Assembly (NCBI RefSeq): GCF_002483225.1
Contig: NZ_DLHL01000011.1
Span: 310,001-374,000, forward strand
DNA length: 64,000 bases
DNA from: Gemmatimonas sp. UBA7669
GTDB taxonomy: Bacteria > Gemmatimonadota > Gemmatimonadetes > Gemmatimonadales > Gemmatimonadaceae
Direction: 5' to 3'
Below are positions 34,167-41,915 of this stretch, piece after piece (position 1 is the stretch's first letter; each line of letters starts with the position of its first letter). Both the position numbers and the translations under genes were made by a program. Under the pieces are notes generated by a model, which saw only the letters and a list, made by a program, of their open reading frames with translations, was not told the DNA's origin and did not search any database.

Positions 34167-35878
34167 GTCGTGCGTGTCTCCATCATGCTGAGGGGCAGTG
34201 ACACGACAAAGCGTGCACCCGCCGCCACGCCAGTATCGGATTCGTTGACGGATTGCACCTGCACATCGCCTCCGTGTGCCCGCACCAAACGACGCACCAC
34301 AGCAAGCCCGATGCCGGTGCCACCGACGGCACCACCCATGTCACGCGACAGGCGATAGTACGGAGCGAATATGGCCTCCCGTTCGCTTGCCGGCACTCCG
34401 GGCCCCTCGTCGGTCACTTCGAGCGTCCAGCGGGCCCCCGCGCGGGCAGTCGCGACGGTGACGGTCTGCCCGGTTGGCCCGTAGCGCACGGCGTTGTCCA
34501 GCAAGTTGAGTAGCACCTGACGTAGCGCTCCACGGTCTACGTCGGCGGTGAGTGCTGGTGCAAGTTGCAGCAGCAGTCGCACGCCCCGTGCCGTGGCCAG
34601 TGGTTCAAATCCGGATACGATCTCCTCAACGTCTACGCTGATGTCGGTCGCCGTTGGCGAAAGCGAAGCGCGTTGCGAGCTGGTGAAGCTGAGTATGCTC
34701 TCCACCAGAAACGTCAGACGGCGCGCCTCCTGATCGATGATGCGCAATGAACGGTCACGCCGCTCCTCGGTGGGCACCTTGCCCAGTCGCAGCAGTTCAG
34801 CCAGCAGACGGATCTGAGACAATGGCGTGCGCAGCTCGTGAGAAACGCCCGAAACAAACTCGTCGCGCAGCCGTCCCAACTCCTCCTGTCGACGATACTG
34901 GTAGAACAGCAACCCGAGCAGCATGACCGCGAGAACTGCCGTGGCCAGAATCTCCGGGAGCCGCGAACGTGGCAGCCCACCAATGATGAGCTGACCGGCC
35001 GCTGTCGGCACGATGGCAACCTCAAACTGCAGTCCGCCCTGTCGCGGCTCGAGAGAGTCGCTGGCCGCGTAGCGTGTGTCGGTAGCCACGCGATTGCGAT
35101 AGACCAGTGCACGTGCAGGGGTACGCACCGTGATGGTCAGGATGGAATCGATGTGCAACCCACGCGTGAGGGTGCTGGGCAGCACCGGCTGCGACGACAG
35201 CACCAGTTGCACCGCACGTGACACCGGCGTCTCGGCCGGCACGGCGAAACCGTAGGCAAGCAGTGGTATCCCGCTCGTGTCGACGGACACGGCATGCGTG
35301 AACAGATAGGGGCGCGCGTCGATCGCTCCGAAGATCGTGACCAGATACTGCGAAGTCAGCGGCACGCCGATCGGTCGCGTGCCAGACGGATTGGCAAAGG
35401 CCGGTTCCACACGACTCGGCCCCTGCACCTGCGCCAGTACGGTATCGCGGATCCGGCGCAAAGCATCCGACGTTGCAAGCGCGGAAGCACTGGCCTCAAT
35501 GCGGCGGTCGGCAAACGTGACCTGATAGAAGAAGCTGATGCCGTCGAGGCAGCGGCAGATGGTGCCCTGCTCTTTCACCAGTTGCGCGAGGCGCTCTGCA
35601 CCAAGCACCGGCGTTGGGCCACGGGCGTTGATCCAACGCACCACCGGGTCGAGCGCCTGCCGGTGCTGGCCCATCATGCGCGCCATAGTGGCGCTCTTGA
35701 GTTGAAACGCCGCAAAGCCCGCGTACTCCTGGAGAGTGCGCTCCGTCAATTCGTGCTGAGCCCGCGATGCCTCGACCGCGCGATAGGCCAGCAACGCCGT
35801 CAACCCCACGGCAAAGCACACCAGTCCAATCATGATGGACGGGGTCAGAGCGGGAGGACGCGGCGAGCGGTGCTTCAC
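34163..35878 (-). CDS. Membrane sensor histidine kinase (HisKA/HATPase)
   Basis: 571-aa kinase. First helix about residues 13-32, a large periplasmic sensor of about 270 aa including GTICRCLDGISFFYQVTFADRR (two Cys, two residues apart), second helix about 310-330 (EILATAVLAVMLLGLLF), then HisKA with VSHELRTPLSQIR, N box LLNLLDNAVRYG, G1 DEGPGVP, G2 GGTGIGLAVVRRLV. GTG start at 35878; the 60 nt upstream lead into the gene-poor stretch. The sensor domain has no family I recognise. Operon: kinase, regulator, AAC(3)-I-like gene. Confidence 0.93.
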   Translation of the reverse strand: MKHRSPRPPALTPSIMIGLVCFAVGLTALLAYRAVEASRAQHELTERTLQEYAGFAAFQLKSATMARMMGQHRQALDPVVRWINARGPTPVLGAERLAQLVKEQGTICRCLDGISFFYQVTFADRRIEASASALATSDALRRIRDTVLAQVQGPSRVEPAFANPSGTRPIGVPLTSQYLVTIFGAIDARPYLFTHAVSVDTSGIPLLAYGFAVPAETPVSRAVQLVLSSQPVLPSTLTRGLHIDSILTITVRTPARALVYRNRVATDTRYAASDSLEPRQGGLQFEVAIVPTAAGQLIIGGLPRSRLPEILATAVLAVMLLGLLFYQYRRQEELGRLRDEFVSGVSHELRTPLSQIRLLAELLRLGKVPTEERRDRSLRIIDQEARRLTFLVESILSFTSSQRASLSPTATDISVDVEEIVSGFEPLATARGVRLLLQLAPALTADVDRGALRQVLLNLLDNAVRYGPTGQTVTVATARAGARWTLEVTDEGPGVPASEREAIFAPYYRLSRDMGGAVGGTGIGLAVVRRLVRAHGGDVQVQSVNESDTGVAAGARFVVSLPLSMMETRTT

Positions 35879-36060
35879 GCCCGGAATCTACGCAGCAACC
35901 AACGCAGCGGGTCGTCACGTGCCGATGGCAACGCAGTGCGAACACAACTCTTACAATCCGCCAACACCGGGAGGGCCGGCGGCCACGTCATACTGTCGAA
36001 GGTGCGCTACCTGGCAACGGACCAGTATCTGGTGCGCCCCCACCTCCATGGAGTGCGCAC

Positions 36061-36243
36061 ATGCTCTCACGTCGTGAGTGGCTCGGTCTGTCCCTTGGCG
36101 CCGGCGGGAAGCTGCCATCGCTCGGTACGTCTTCCGTGGCAGCACTCACGTCTTTCTTTGAGGGGCAGCGCCACTTTCGTGGCGGACGCGTCAACCCGGC
36201 ACCATTGGCCTTCACAACGGCTGTGCAGGCAGACAGCAGCTTC
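36061..36243 (+). pseudogene. Probable 5' remnant of a Tat-exported protein gene
   Basis: ATG 36061 has GGAG 7 nt upstream and opens with LSRREWLGLSLGAGG, which looks like a twin-arginine signal peptide (RR followed by a short hydrophobic core). The sequence then loses any export or enzyme character, runs into the 10-bp tandem repeat, and the frame continues out of register into the next real gene. I infer a decayed or deletion-truncated gene; the original product cannot be named. Confidence 0.4.
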
Positions 36244-36287
36244 GCGGCGACTCCCAGCGACTCCCAGCGACTCCCAGCGACTCGCAG
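36244..36287. repeat. 10-bp tandem repeat, about four copies
   Basis: Three perfect copies of CTCCCAGCGA occupy 36251-36280, preceded by a partial copy (36244-36250) and followed by a degenerate one, CTCGCAG (36281-36287). Located inside the decayed region. Slippage-prone, so copy number may vary between strains. Confidence 0.85.
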
Positions 36288-36436
36288 TGGCGCGGGCGCT
36301 CGCCCTACGTGCCCGACGGGGCCGCTGACATGTGCAGTGGGACCGGACAACCTGCTGTTCGAATTTCTTAGCGGGCCCTTTACGCCCCAACAGACGATAA
36401 TGATGGGCACGTCAACGAACTCAGCCGTCCGCCCCT

Positions 36437-37258
36437 ATGTCGCTCGTCACCGGCCCTTTTCTCAGCGCTCTCATCCTCACTGGGGTGTTTGCGCTCATGT
36501 GGAGCAACTACCGGGAGCGTTGGCTTGGCTACTGGGCCATTGCGTCGGCCATTTGGGCGGCGCGGTACCTGATCGCGCTGGTTTTGGACAACTACCAGTA
36601 TGACGTCGCCGCGCACGTGGTGCCGCTCATGGCCATCGCGCGTGGCTACTTTCTGTTGCAGGGTGGCTACGCGCTACTGGAACGCCCCATGCCACGCTGG
36701 TGGTTGGCGACGTTTGCCGCGGACTTTCTGGTGCTGCTGTGGGAGGTGCTTGCCGGTGACGTCATCATTGCCGGCGCTGTCGGTGTACCGCACTATCTCC
36801 TGTTTTCGACGGCCACGATTGTCACGGCCGCCAAGATCACCCTGACCAGACGGCAGTGGGGTCGGTCGGCAGTATTCGTCGGCGCATTCCTGACGCTGAT
36901 CGGCATTGCCAATCTGACCTTCCCGTGGCTGTCGTCGGAGCCCGGGTGGGCGCCTTTCATGTTCATGCTGGCGCATGGCGCACAGCTTGGCGTGGGATTC
37001 AGCGCCCTGCTGCTCTTTCATCGCCGCGCGACCATGGAGCGCGACGAGGCGCGACATCGATTGGAGATCGCGTTGTCACAGGCGCTCAGTGGCTACCTGC
37101 CCATTTGCGCGCACTGCAAGGCCATTCGTGACCAGCACGATGTCTGGCAGCCCTTGGAGCGCTACTTCTCCGATCGTCACGTCGTGGCCTTCAGCCACGG
37201 CGTGTGCCCGGAGTGCGAAGTCATTCACTACGCCGAATTGTTGGAAGAAGCCCGGTAG
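36437..37258 (+). CDS. Multi-pass membrane protein with a Cys-pair (CxxC...CxxC) cytoplasmic tail
   Basis: 273-aa protein: six to seven hydrophobic helices (about residues 5-200), a coil (RRATMERDEARHRLEIALSQAL), then a compact tail with LPICAHCKAIRDQHDVW near 226-242 and FSHGVCPECEVIHY near 255-268. This C-x2-C ... H-x3-C-x2-C module, with its conserved IRD and W, is found at the C-terminus of many bacterial signalling proteins (PAS, GAF and receiver fusions) and probably binds zinc. The protein has no kinase domain. It is convergent with the ethylene-receptor-like kinase, 10 bp apart. I infer a signalling accessory role. Confidence 0.72.
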   Translation: MSLVTGPFLSALILTGVFALMWSNYRERWLGYWAIASAIWAARYLIALVLDNYQYDVAAHVVPLMAIARGYFLLQGGYALLERPMPRWWLATFAADFLVLLWEVLAGDVIIAGAVGVPHYLLFSTATIVTAAKITLTRRQWGRSAVFVGAFLTLIGIANLTFPWLSSEPGWAPFMFMLAHGAQLGVGFSALLLFHRRATMERDEARHRLEIALSQALSGYLPICAHCKAIRDQHDVWQPLERYFSDRHVVAFSHGVCPECEVIHYAELLEEAR

Positions 37259-37268
37259 TTGAACCCGA

Positions 37269-38549
37269 TCACGCGACCTTCGGCAACAGCAGCGTGAAGG
37301 TCGTGCCCCGCCCCACAGCGGTGTCCACATGCACACCGCCACCCGACTTGACCATGGCGTCGTAGAGCATGGAAAGGCCGAGTCCCGTTCCCTTGCCCGG
37401 TTCCTTGGTCGTAAAGAACGGATCGAAGCACTTCTCGAGCGTTTCCGTGCTCATGCCCGTACCCTCGTCCATCACCGCCACGGTCATGTACGTGCCAGGC
37501 CCGACCGGTGGAAATGTCGGTAGCGTCTCCTCATGGACCACGCGCACACCCGTTTCGACGGTTACCGTCCCACTGGTTCGACCTGCGCTGGTCGTGGCAT
37601 CGCGAGCATTGATGATCAGGTTCAGAATGGCCTGTTGCATCAGGTTCACATCGACTTCCACCAGCCCGTCGGCGACTCCCGTCCGCAGATCGAGCTGAAT
37701 ATTGGCTGGCAACACCCGCTCCAGCAGACGTCGCTCAGCGACCAGCAACTGATCGAGTGTGGTACGCGAGGTCTGCGACGGGGCTCTGCGACCGAAGGCC
37801 AGCAGTCGACGAGTGAGCTCGGCGGCTTGCTGTGTGGCCTGTTCGATTTCATCGAGGTAAGTCGTATCGGTTCTGCCATCCTTGGGTTCGTCACGTGCCA
37901 GTTCGAGATTACCCTGGATGACCGTCAGCAGATTGTTGAAATCGTGCGCCACACCGCTGGCCAGGCGCCCCAGCACTTCCATCTTCTGCACTTGTTGCAG
38001 GTGCGACTCCAAGCGCTCCCGTTCCCGTAAACTGGCCGCCAGGGCGTCGTTGACACGCTGCAGATCAGCGGCCTGCGCCACCAGAAGCTCGTTGGACTCG
38101 GCGAGCGCATCGGCCCGCGCCTGCTCACGCTCGCGTTGACGCGACAGCGCGGCATCACGAACCAGCGCTTCGACACGCGGCAACAAGGGGGGAAGAATGA
38201 TGGCCGTGAGCAGCGACACCGCCGCGGTGGCGACCATGGTGGTGGTCTCCACGGCACCGCGGTTGTCGCCCAGCGGGAGCACCCCCATGACGTGGGTTGC
38301 ACCACAGAGCACAATGAACGCGCCAAAAAGAACAAAGACCACCTGAAACGGCAGCTGATCCCGCAGACGCACCACCAGCACGAGGATCGTGGCGGCGATT
38401 GCGAAGTACGAGATTGCCGTGATGATATCGGCGGCCATGAACAATTGATGCGCTGCGGGCGACAGACCCGCCGGAACCCCGTGTGCGCCGTATTGCACAA
38501 CACCCGAGGAGATAGACCAGACAGCGACGGTAAGAGCCGGAACAGTCAT
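37269..38549 (-). CDS. Histidine kinase with an ethylene-receptor-like (ETR1-type) membrane sensor
   Basis: 426-aa sensor kinase. Residues 36-120 form three membrane helices that align with plant ethylene receptors: AADIITAISYF (Asp41 and Tyr48 matching ETR1 D25 and Y32) and FGAFIVLCGATH (Cys82 and His86 matching C65 and H69, the copper ligands), followed by a third helix ending PPLLPRVEAL. A coiled coil (about 120-190) leads to a HisKA/HATPase kinase: GVAHDFNNLLTVIQGN near 205, LNLIINARDAT near 315, FDPFFTTKEPGKGTGLGLS near 380. ATG 38549 is chosen because the 52 upstream residues lack homology. No receiver domain is attached and no regulator gene is adjacent. Ligand (ethylene or another) is inferred, not shown. 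Confidence 0.87.
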   Translation of the reverse strand: MTVPALTVAVWSISSGVVQYGAHGVPAGLSPAAHQLFMAADIITAISYFAIAATILVLVVRLRDQLPFQVVFVLFGAFIVLCGATHVMGVLPLGDNRGAVETTTMVATAAVSLLTAIILPPLLPRVEALVRDAALSRQREREQARADALAESNELLVAQAADLQRVNDALAASLRERERLESHLQQVQKMEVLGRLASGVAHDFNNLLTVIQGNLELARDEPKDGRTDTTYLDEIEQATQQAAELTRRLLAFGRRAPSQTSRTTLDQLLVAERRLLERVLPANIQLDLRTGVADGLVEVDVNLMQQAILNLIINARDATTSAGRTSGTVTVETGVRVVHEETLPTFPPVGPGTYMTVAVMDEGTGMSTETLEKCFDPFFTTKEPGKGTGLGLSMLYDAMVKSGGGVHVDTAVGRGTTFTLLLPKVA

Positions 38550-38634
38550 CGGGTCAGTTTGTCGGGAGAAGGAAAGCCACGTCAGCCGGCTATACGCACC
38601 TTGGTGTACACTTTCCTGCAGAACATACCCCGAT

Positions 38635-39306
38635 TTGCACTCAGTGGACACCACAGACAGACTCGACCATTCTCGGCTTACGGCAGACACGCTGCGCGAG
38701 GGCACCGCGACTCTCGTTCGCGTGGAGCCGGGCTTTGCGCGTCTGGTCCAGGCCCATGGTCCGCCGCCACTCTGGGTGCGCGCGCCCGGGTTTCCGACCC
38801 TCGTACGGCTGATCCTCGAGCAGCAGGTGTCGCTGGTATCGGCCCGGGCGGTCTACCGGCGGCTGTGTGAGGCCGGCGGTGTACGGGGTGGGCGGCTCTC
38901 CGCCCGCCATGTCGCGGCGCTGGGTGAAGACGGATTGCGCCGGGTGGGATTCACTCGGCAGAAGGCCTCATATGTCCATGGCCTCGCGCAGGACATGATG
39001 GCCGGACGACTACGCCTTGGTACAATCGATCGACTGCCTGGCACCGAGGCGCGCGCGGCGCTGCTGGCCATTCGAGGCGTCGGCCCGTGGACGGCCGACG
39101 TGTATCGTCTGGTGGCGCTGCGCGAACTCGATGTCTGGCCGCATGGTGATGTGGCGCTGGCTGACGCGGCCCACCGTCTGTTGGACTGGCCGTCGCGCCC
39201 GGCGCAGGAGGCGCTCACCGCGCATGCAGCACAGTGGGCACCCTGGCGATCGGTGGCGGCGCGGCTGCTGTGGCATGGGTATCTGTCGCAACGCGCCTCG
39301 CGCTGA
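38635..39306 (+). CDS. alkA: DNA-3-methyladenine glycosylase II (AlkA type)
   Basis: About 220-aa base-excision repair enzyme of the HhH-GPD superfamily. The helix-hairpin-helix is LLAIRGVGPWTADVYRLVAL near 142-161, followed by the catalytic Asp in VWPHGDVALADAA. The N-terminal helices (TLVRLILEQQVSLVSARAVYRRL) match the AlkA core; the extra N-terminal domain of E. coli AlkA is absent. Start is TTG 38637-type or GTG 38644 (VDTTDRLDH), both weak. Divergent from the ethylene-receptor-like kinase. Its stop lies in the first copy of a 14-bp tandem repeat. Confidence 0.9.
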   Translation: MHSVDTTDRLDHSRLTADTLREGTATLVRVEPGFARLVQAHGPPPLWVRAPGFPTLVRLILEQQVSLVSARAVYRRLCEAGGVRGGRLSARHVAALGEDGLRRVGFTRQKASYVHGLAQDMMAGRLRLGTIDRLPGTEARAALLAIRGVGPWTADVYRLVALRELDVWPHGDVALADAAHRLLDWPSRPAQEALTAHAAQWAPWRSVAARLLWHGYLSQRASR

Positions 39307-39348
39307 AGACCTCGCGCTGAGCGGCTCGCGCTGAGCGGCTCGCGCTGA
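39297..39348. repeat. 14-bp-period tandem repeat, four copies, over the alkA stop
   Basis: The core CTCGCGCTGA occurs at 39297-39306, 39311-39320, 39325-39334 and 39339-39348, a strict 14-bp period. Every copy contains a TGA; the first provides the alkA stop. The last two full units (GCGG + core) are identical. Confidence 0.9.
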
Positions 39349-39391
39349 ATGCCTTGGTCGGTGACACACCACCATACCACCGGGATTCGGA

Positions 39392-39635
39392 TCAGACCGC
39401 ATGCTGCTTCGACTGCTGATACACGTGCAGCAGGTCCTTGCGCAGCAGCGCGTATGACACACCGTGTCTGGCCAGAACCTGCGATACGGCCGAGTCCGAA
39501 TCGCGGAGAAGTGCGAGCAGCAGGTGCTCCGTGCTGTACTGCTCCGTCCCCATGGCGTCAGCCTCCGGCCATCGCCAGGTCATGGGCCAAGGCGAATGCG
39601 CGATGGGCGCGTGTCGTGAGGTAGGGTCGGTTCAT
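39392..39635 (-). pseudogene. Clp N-terminal (R-domain) repeat protein, frameshifted
   Basis: Two frames together spell a short Clp-N protein: NRPYLTTRAHRAFALAHDLAM (from ATG 39635) and DAMGTEQYSTEHLLLALLRD (in the 39583-39392 frame), then VLARHGVSYALLRKDL. The first frame hits TGA at 39558-39560. Removing one base in the minus-strand GGAGGC (about 39561-39566) restores the expected MAGADAMGTE. In ClpA/ClpC this domain loads substrates or adaptors; here it would be a free domain of about 80 aa without ATPase. The start overlaps the stop of the upstream gene (TGATG). Either a recent pseudogene, programmed slippage, or a sequence error. Confidence 0.72.
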
Positions 39636-40159
39636 CACGTTGGCTCCTCGTGCCGTGGTCGTGTGCGTGGCAGTACCGACTTGACCGGCAGACGCGCCTG
39701 AAACTGCCGCATCTCCTCCCGCAGCCGTTCCTTCTCGTCATGCAGGCCAAGGCTGTCCAGACTGATGTAGTACTCCGAATAGGCATCCATGGCCTCAGCG
39801 GACGCACGCGCGGCTTCGCGCATGCTGCCGATGTGACCCTCTTCAGCTTTGGGCCACCATTGATAGAACGCTTTCACCCGGCGTGAAATGAGGCCACCGA
39901 AGAACTGATGGATCCGATCCCGATCCTTTCGTTCACGCAAATGGTAACCAAGGACGACAATGTCCTCGCCCCCACCACTGTGTCCGTGATTCGCATGAAT
40001 GGTCCGGATGAGCTCATCAAAGCGCTCCGCGTCGATCCACGCCTGAAATAGCTCCCCCTCAAGCTGCCTCGCTTCCTCCGCCGTGAGATCGCGCCCCAAT
40101 GCACGGGCGCGCTGCGACCAGAGGCGTTCGTACTCAACAGAAAAGGAAGGCATAGGCAA
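39635..40159 (-). CDS. Hypothetical soluble protein
   Basis: 174-aa hydrophilic, mostly helical protein (FSVEYERLWSQRARALGRDLTAEEARQLEGELF, later ERKDRDRIHQFFGGLISRRVKAFYQWWP and a charged C-terminus). No family recognised and no signal or membrane segment. Start is ATG 40159 or 40153. The stop overlaps the start of the Clp-N fragment (TGATG), so the two were co-translated, which hints that this protein worked with the Clp-N domain. Confidence 0.62.
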   Translation of the reverse strand: MPMPSFSVEYERLWSQRARALGRDLTAEEARQLEGELFQAWIDAERFDELIRTIHANHGHSGGGEDIVVLGYHLRERKDRDRIHQFFGGLISRRVKAFYQWWPKAEEGHIGSMREAARASAEAMDAYSEYYISLDSLGLHDEKERLREEMRQFQARLPVKSVLPRTRPRHEEPT

Positions 40160-40565
40160 AGGAGGGTCGTTGGGTGTCGGGCATATTCAGGGTACCACAG
40201 GCCGTGCCACCCTGTCGTCTTCGGCGCGAGGGGACCAACGGTTCGATCAGCCCTGCAAGCTGTGGCTCAAATTCTCCAGCCACGCTGACCGGAAGCAGAC
40301 CGGCACATCCGACCACGGTTCCATCTGGGAAGGGAGACGGTGATGCCTCGTTACGGTTCGCCTCGAGCATCCAGAGACCGAGCGCCTGCGGCGCCAGCGC
40401 GCAACATTCTGTGACGGTGGCCATGGCCTCGTTGCGATCGATCACCCGATCGTCCCAGAGAAACCGGCGAACCAGGGGATCCGTCCACAGAGTCCAGAGA
40501 GCCTCACCATCCGTTTCGGTTGCCGGTCGAAGCACCAGCCGCGCAGTGACCAGAGTGGGCTGCAT
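40134..40565 (-). pseudogene. GNAT acetyltransferase, C-terminally truncated
   Basis: From ATG 40565 the first 100 residues follow the RimJ-like GNAT pattern (TARLVLRPATETDGEALWTLWTDPLVRRFLW, later GTVVGCAGLLPVS and EPQLAGLIEP). Where the acetyl-CoA loop and following helices should be, the sequence turns to SRRRRQGGTACG and then reads through the upstream region of the next gene, ending at 40134 inside it. The second half of the domain is missing, so it is unlikely to be active. Confidence 0.6.
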
Positions 40566-40633
40566 TGTAGCGTCAGCAGGAAGGTGGTGATTGGGTGACT
40601 CGCAGCGCTGGCGATGCAGGTATTGGGTCTGCG

Positions 40634-41035
40634 TCAAGGTTGAGTACGGGATATGAACCCGATGACGGTGCCTTCCGGTGCCTGCACGTAGGCAACGGTT
40701 TGCCCCCACGGCATGTCGCGGGGCGGGGTCAGGGCTGATGCCCCAGCTTCGAGCGCACGCGAGAAGGCAACGGCGACATCCGGTGCCCAGAAGGCGATCT
40801 CCGTACCACGCACTCCATTGCTCCTGACATCGTCATAGCCGTCGGCAAGCATCAGCTCACCCGCAGCATGCGACGCAATGGCAACCGTCTGGTCAGCGCC
40901 AAGCATCGCAAACCCAAGGTCGCGATCATAGTAGCTTGGTTCGAGACCCGTCGCCTGCACATAGAAATCCACCGAGCGGGCCACATCGTCCGTGTACACC
41001 ACGGCACACGCAAACGCGAGCGAAGACGTACTCAA
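40634..41035 (-). CDS. VOC-family protein
   Basis: About 133-aa VOC protein: LAFACAVVYTDDVARSVDFYVQATGLEPSYYDRDLGFAML in the first module, EIAFWAPDVAVAFSRALEAG in the second, ending VQAPEGTVIGF with the metal-site Glu position. TTG 41035 with GAGG 7 nt upstream is the likeliest start; a GTG at 41071 is the alternative. Part of the minus-strand run downstream of the ECF42 locus, 38 bp after the protease stop. Confidence 0.88.
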   Translation of the reverse strand: MSTSSLAFACAVVYTDDVARSVDFYVQATGLEPSYYDRDLGFAMLGADQTVAIASHAAGELMLADGYDDVRSNGVRGTEIAFWAPDVAVAFSRALEAGASALTPPRDMPWGQTVAYVQAPEGTVIGFISRTQP

Positions 41036-41072
41036 GACACACCTCGTTGGTGAAGGACCGGCCACCTGCACA

Positions 41073-41897
41073 CTACGTTCCTGTCGTGACTCCTGTCATG
41101 ACGCCCGTTATCCACTCCCGGTAGTGGCTGAGCCGGACATTGCAACTTACTTGTCCATACCGCCCCGGAACCCGCGCGGTGCTCTGCGGATCAGACCACG
41201 AGGTCAGCCCGGCCAATACCCAGTCCTGACCCGATTGCAGAAGTACAGGCCCGCCGCTATCGCCACTGCCAGAACCGCCCTCCAAGGGGAGCGCGTCCGG
41301 CGGCGCATCGAACACATAGCAGATCCATCGACCATATGCCGAGCTGATCCGGTTGTATGCACGCCGCAGCGTGGTGCGGTGTGGGTCGCTGAACGCATAG
41401 CCGGACTCGCCATTGCCGGTTGCTCCCTTGCCGATGATCTGGACGATCTGGCCGTACTCTCCCTCACCCGAGTTGACGGTCACCGCCGCCACATCAGTCA
41501 CGGGGTCTGACAGCTTGAGCAAGGCGATATCGTCCGACGCGGCAAGTTGTGATCGGAACAGCGTCCAATCCCAGGTGGCGAGCGCCTGATCCAGCAGCGC
41601 TTGCACGGGTTTGCGGTAGCCAGGGTGAATCACGAGTCGCTCCACGTTGCGCGCGCGCCCATTGAGCATCACCTGCCGGATCTCCGACTGCCACGTCACC
41701 GCGTGCGCTGCAGTTACCACCCACTGTGGCGCGATGAGGACGCCATGGCCCTCACCCGGCATGTCCACCAGCGCCGGGAACACCGAAGCGGGAACGCGAT
41801 ACTTCGCATCGTCTACATCGTGGCGGACGACAATGGCACCACCCGCCGAGGACAGCACCACGAGTGCAAGACCGATCAACACGAGACGTCGACGCAT
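41073..41897 (-). CDS. Exported chymotrypsin-like (S1) serine protease
   Basis: 274-aa protease with an N-terminal signal/anchor (RRRLVLIGLALVVLSSAGGAIVV). Catalytic triad: His in VVTAAHAVT near 64, Asp in SDDIALLKLSDP near 122, Ser in GSGSGDSGGPVLL near 214. Two Cys (YVF-preceding ICYVF and SCNVRLS) could form the conserved disulfide around the active-site loop. No PDZ domain, so not a DegP homologue. It lies 18 bp downstream of another exported protein. Confidence 0.92.
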   Translation of the reverse strand: MRRRLVLIGLALVVLSSAGGAIVVRHDVDDAKYRVPASVFPALVDMPGEGHGVLIAPQWVVTAAHAVTWQSEIRQVMLNGRARNVERLVIHPGYRKPVQALLDQALATWDWTLFRSQLAASDDIALLKLSDPVTDVAAVTVNSGEGEYGQIVQIIGKGATGNGESGYAFSDPHRTTLRRAYNRISSAYGRWICYVFDAPPDALPLEGGSGSGDSGGPVLLQSGQDWVLAGLTSWSDPQSTARVPGRYGQVSCNVRLSHYREWITGVMTGVTTGT

Positions 41898-41915
41898 GGA
41901 GACGATGCAGAAGAG

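Larger units (their letters stand above)
35879..36436. other. Gene-poor stretch between divergent genes
   Basis: 558 bp without an intact gene. It should hold the promoter of the minus-strand kinase (left part) and of the membrane protein at 36437 (right part). Contents that can be recognised are a Tat-signal-like start with a ribosome-binding site at 36061 and a 10-bp tandem repeat at 36244-36287. No RNA gene or strong -35/-10 pair was seen. Confidence 0.6.

Noticed and set aside
36244..36287. CRISPR array from the tandem repeats here and at 39297-39348
   Set aside because: Repeats are 10-14 bp with no spacers and no cas genes in the window.
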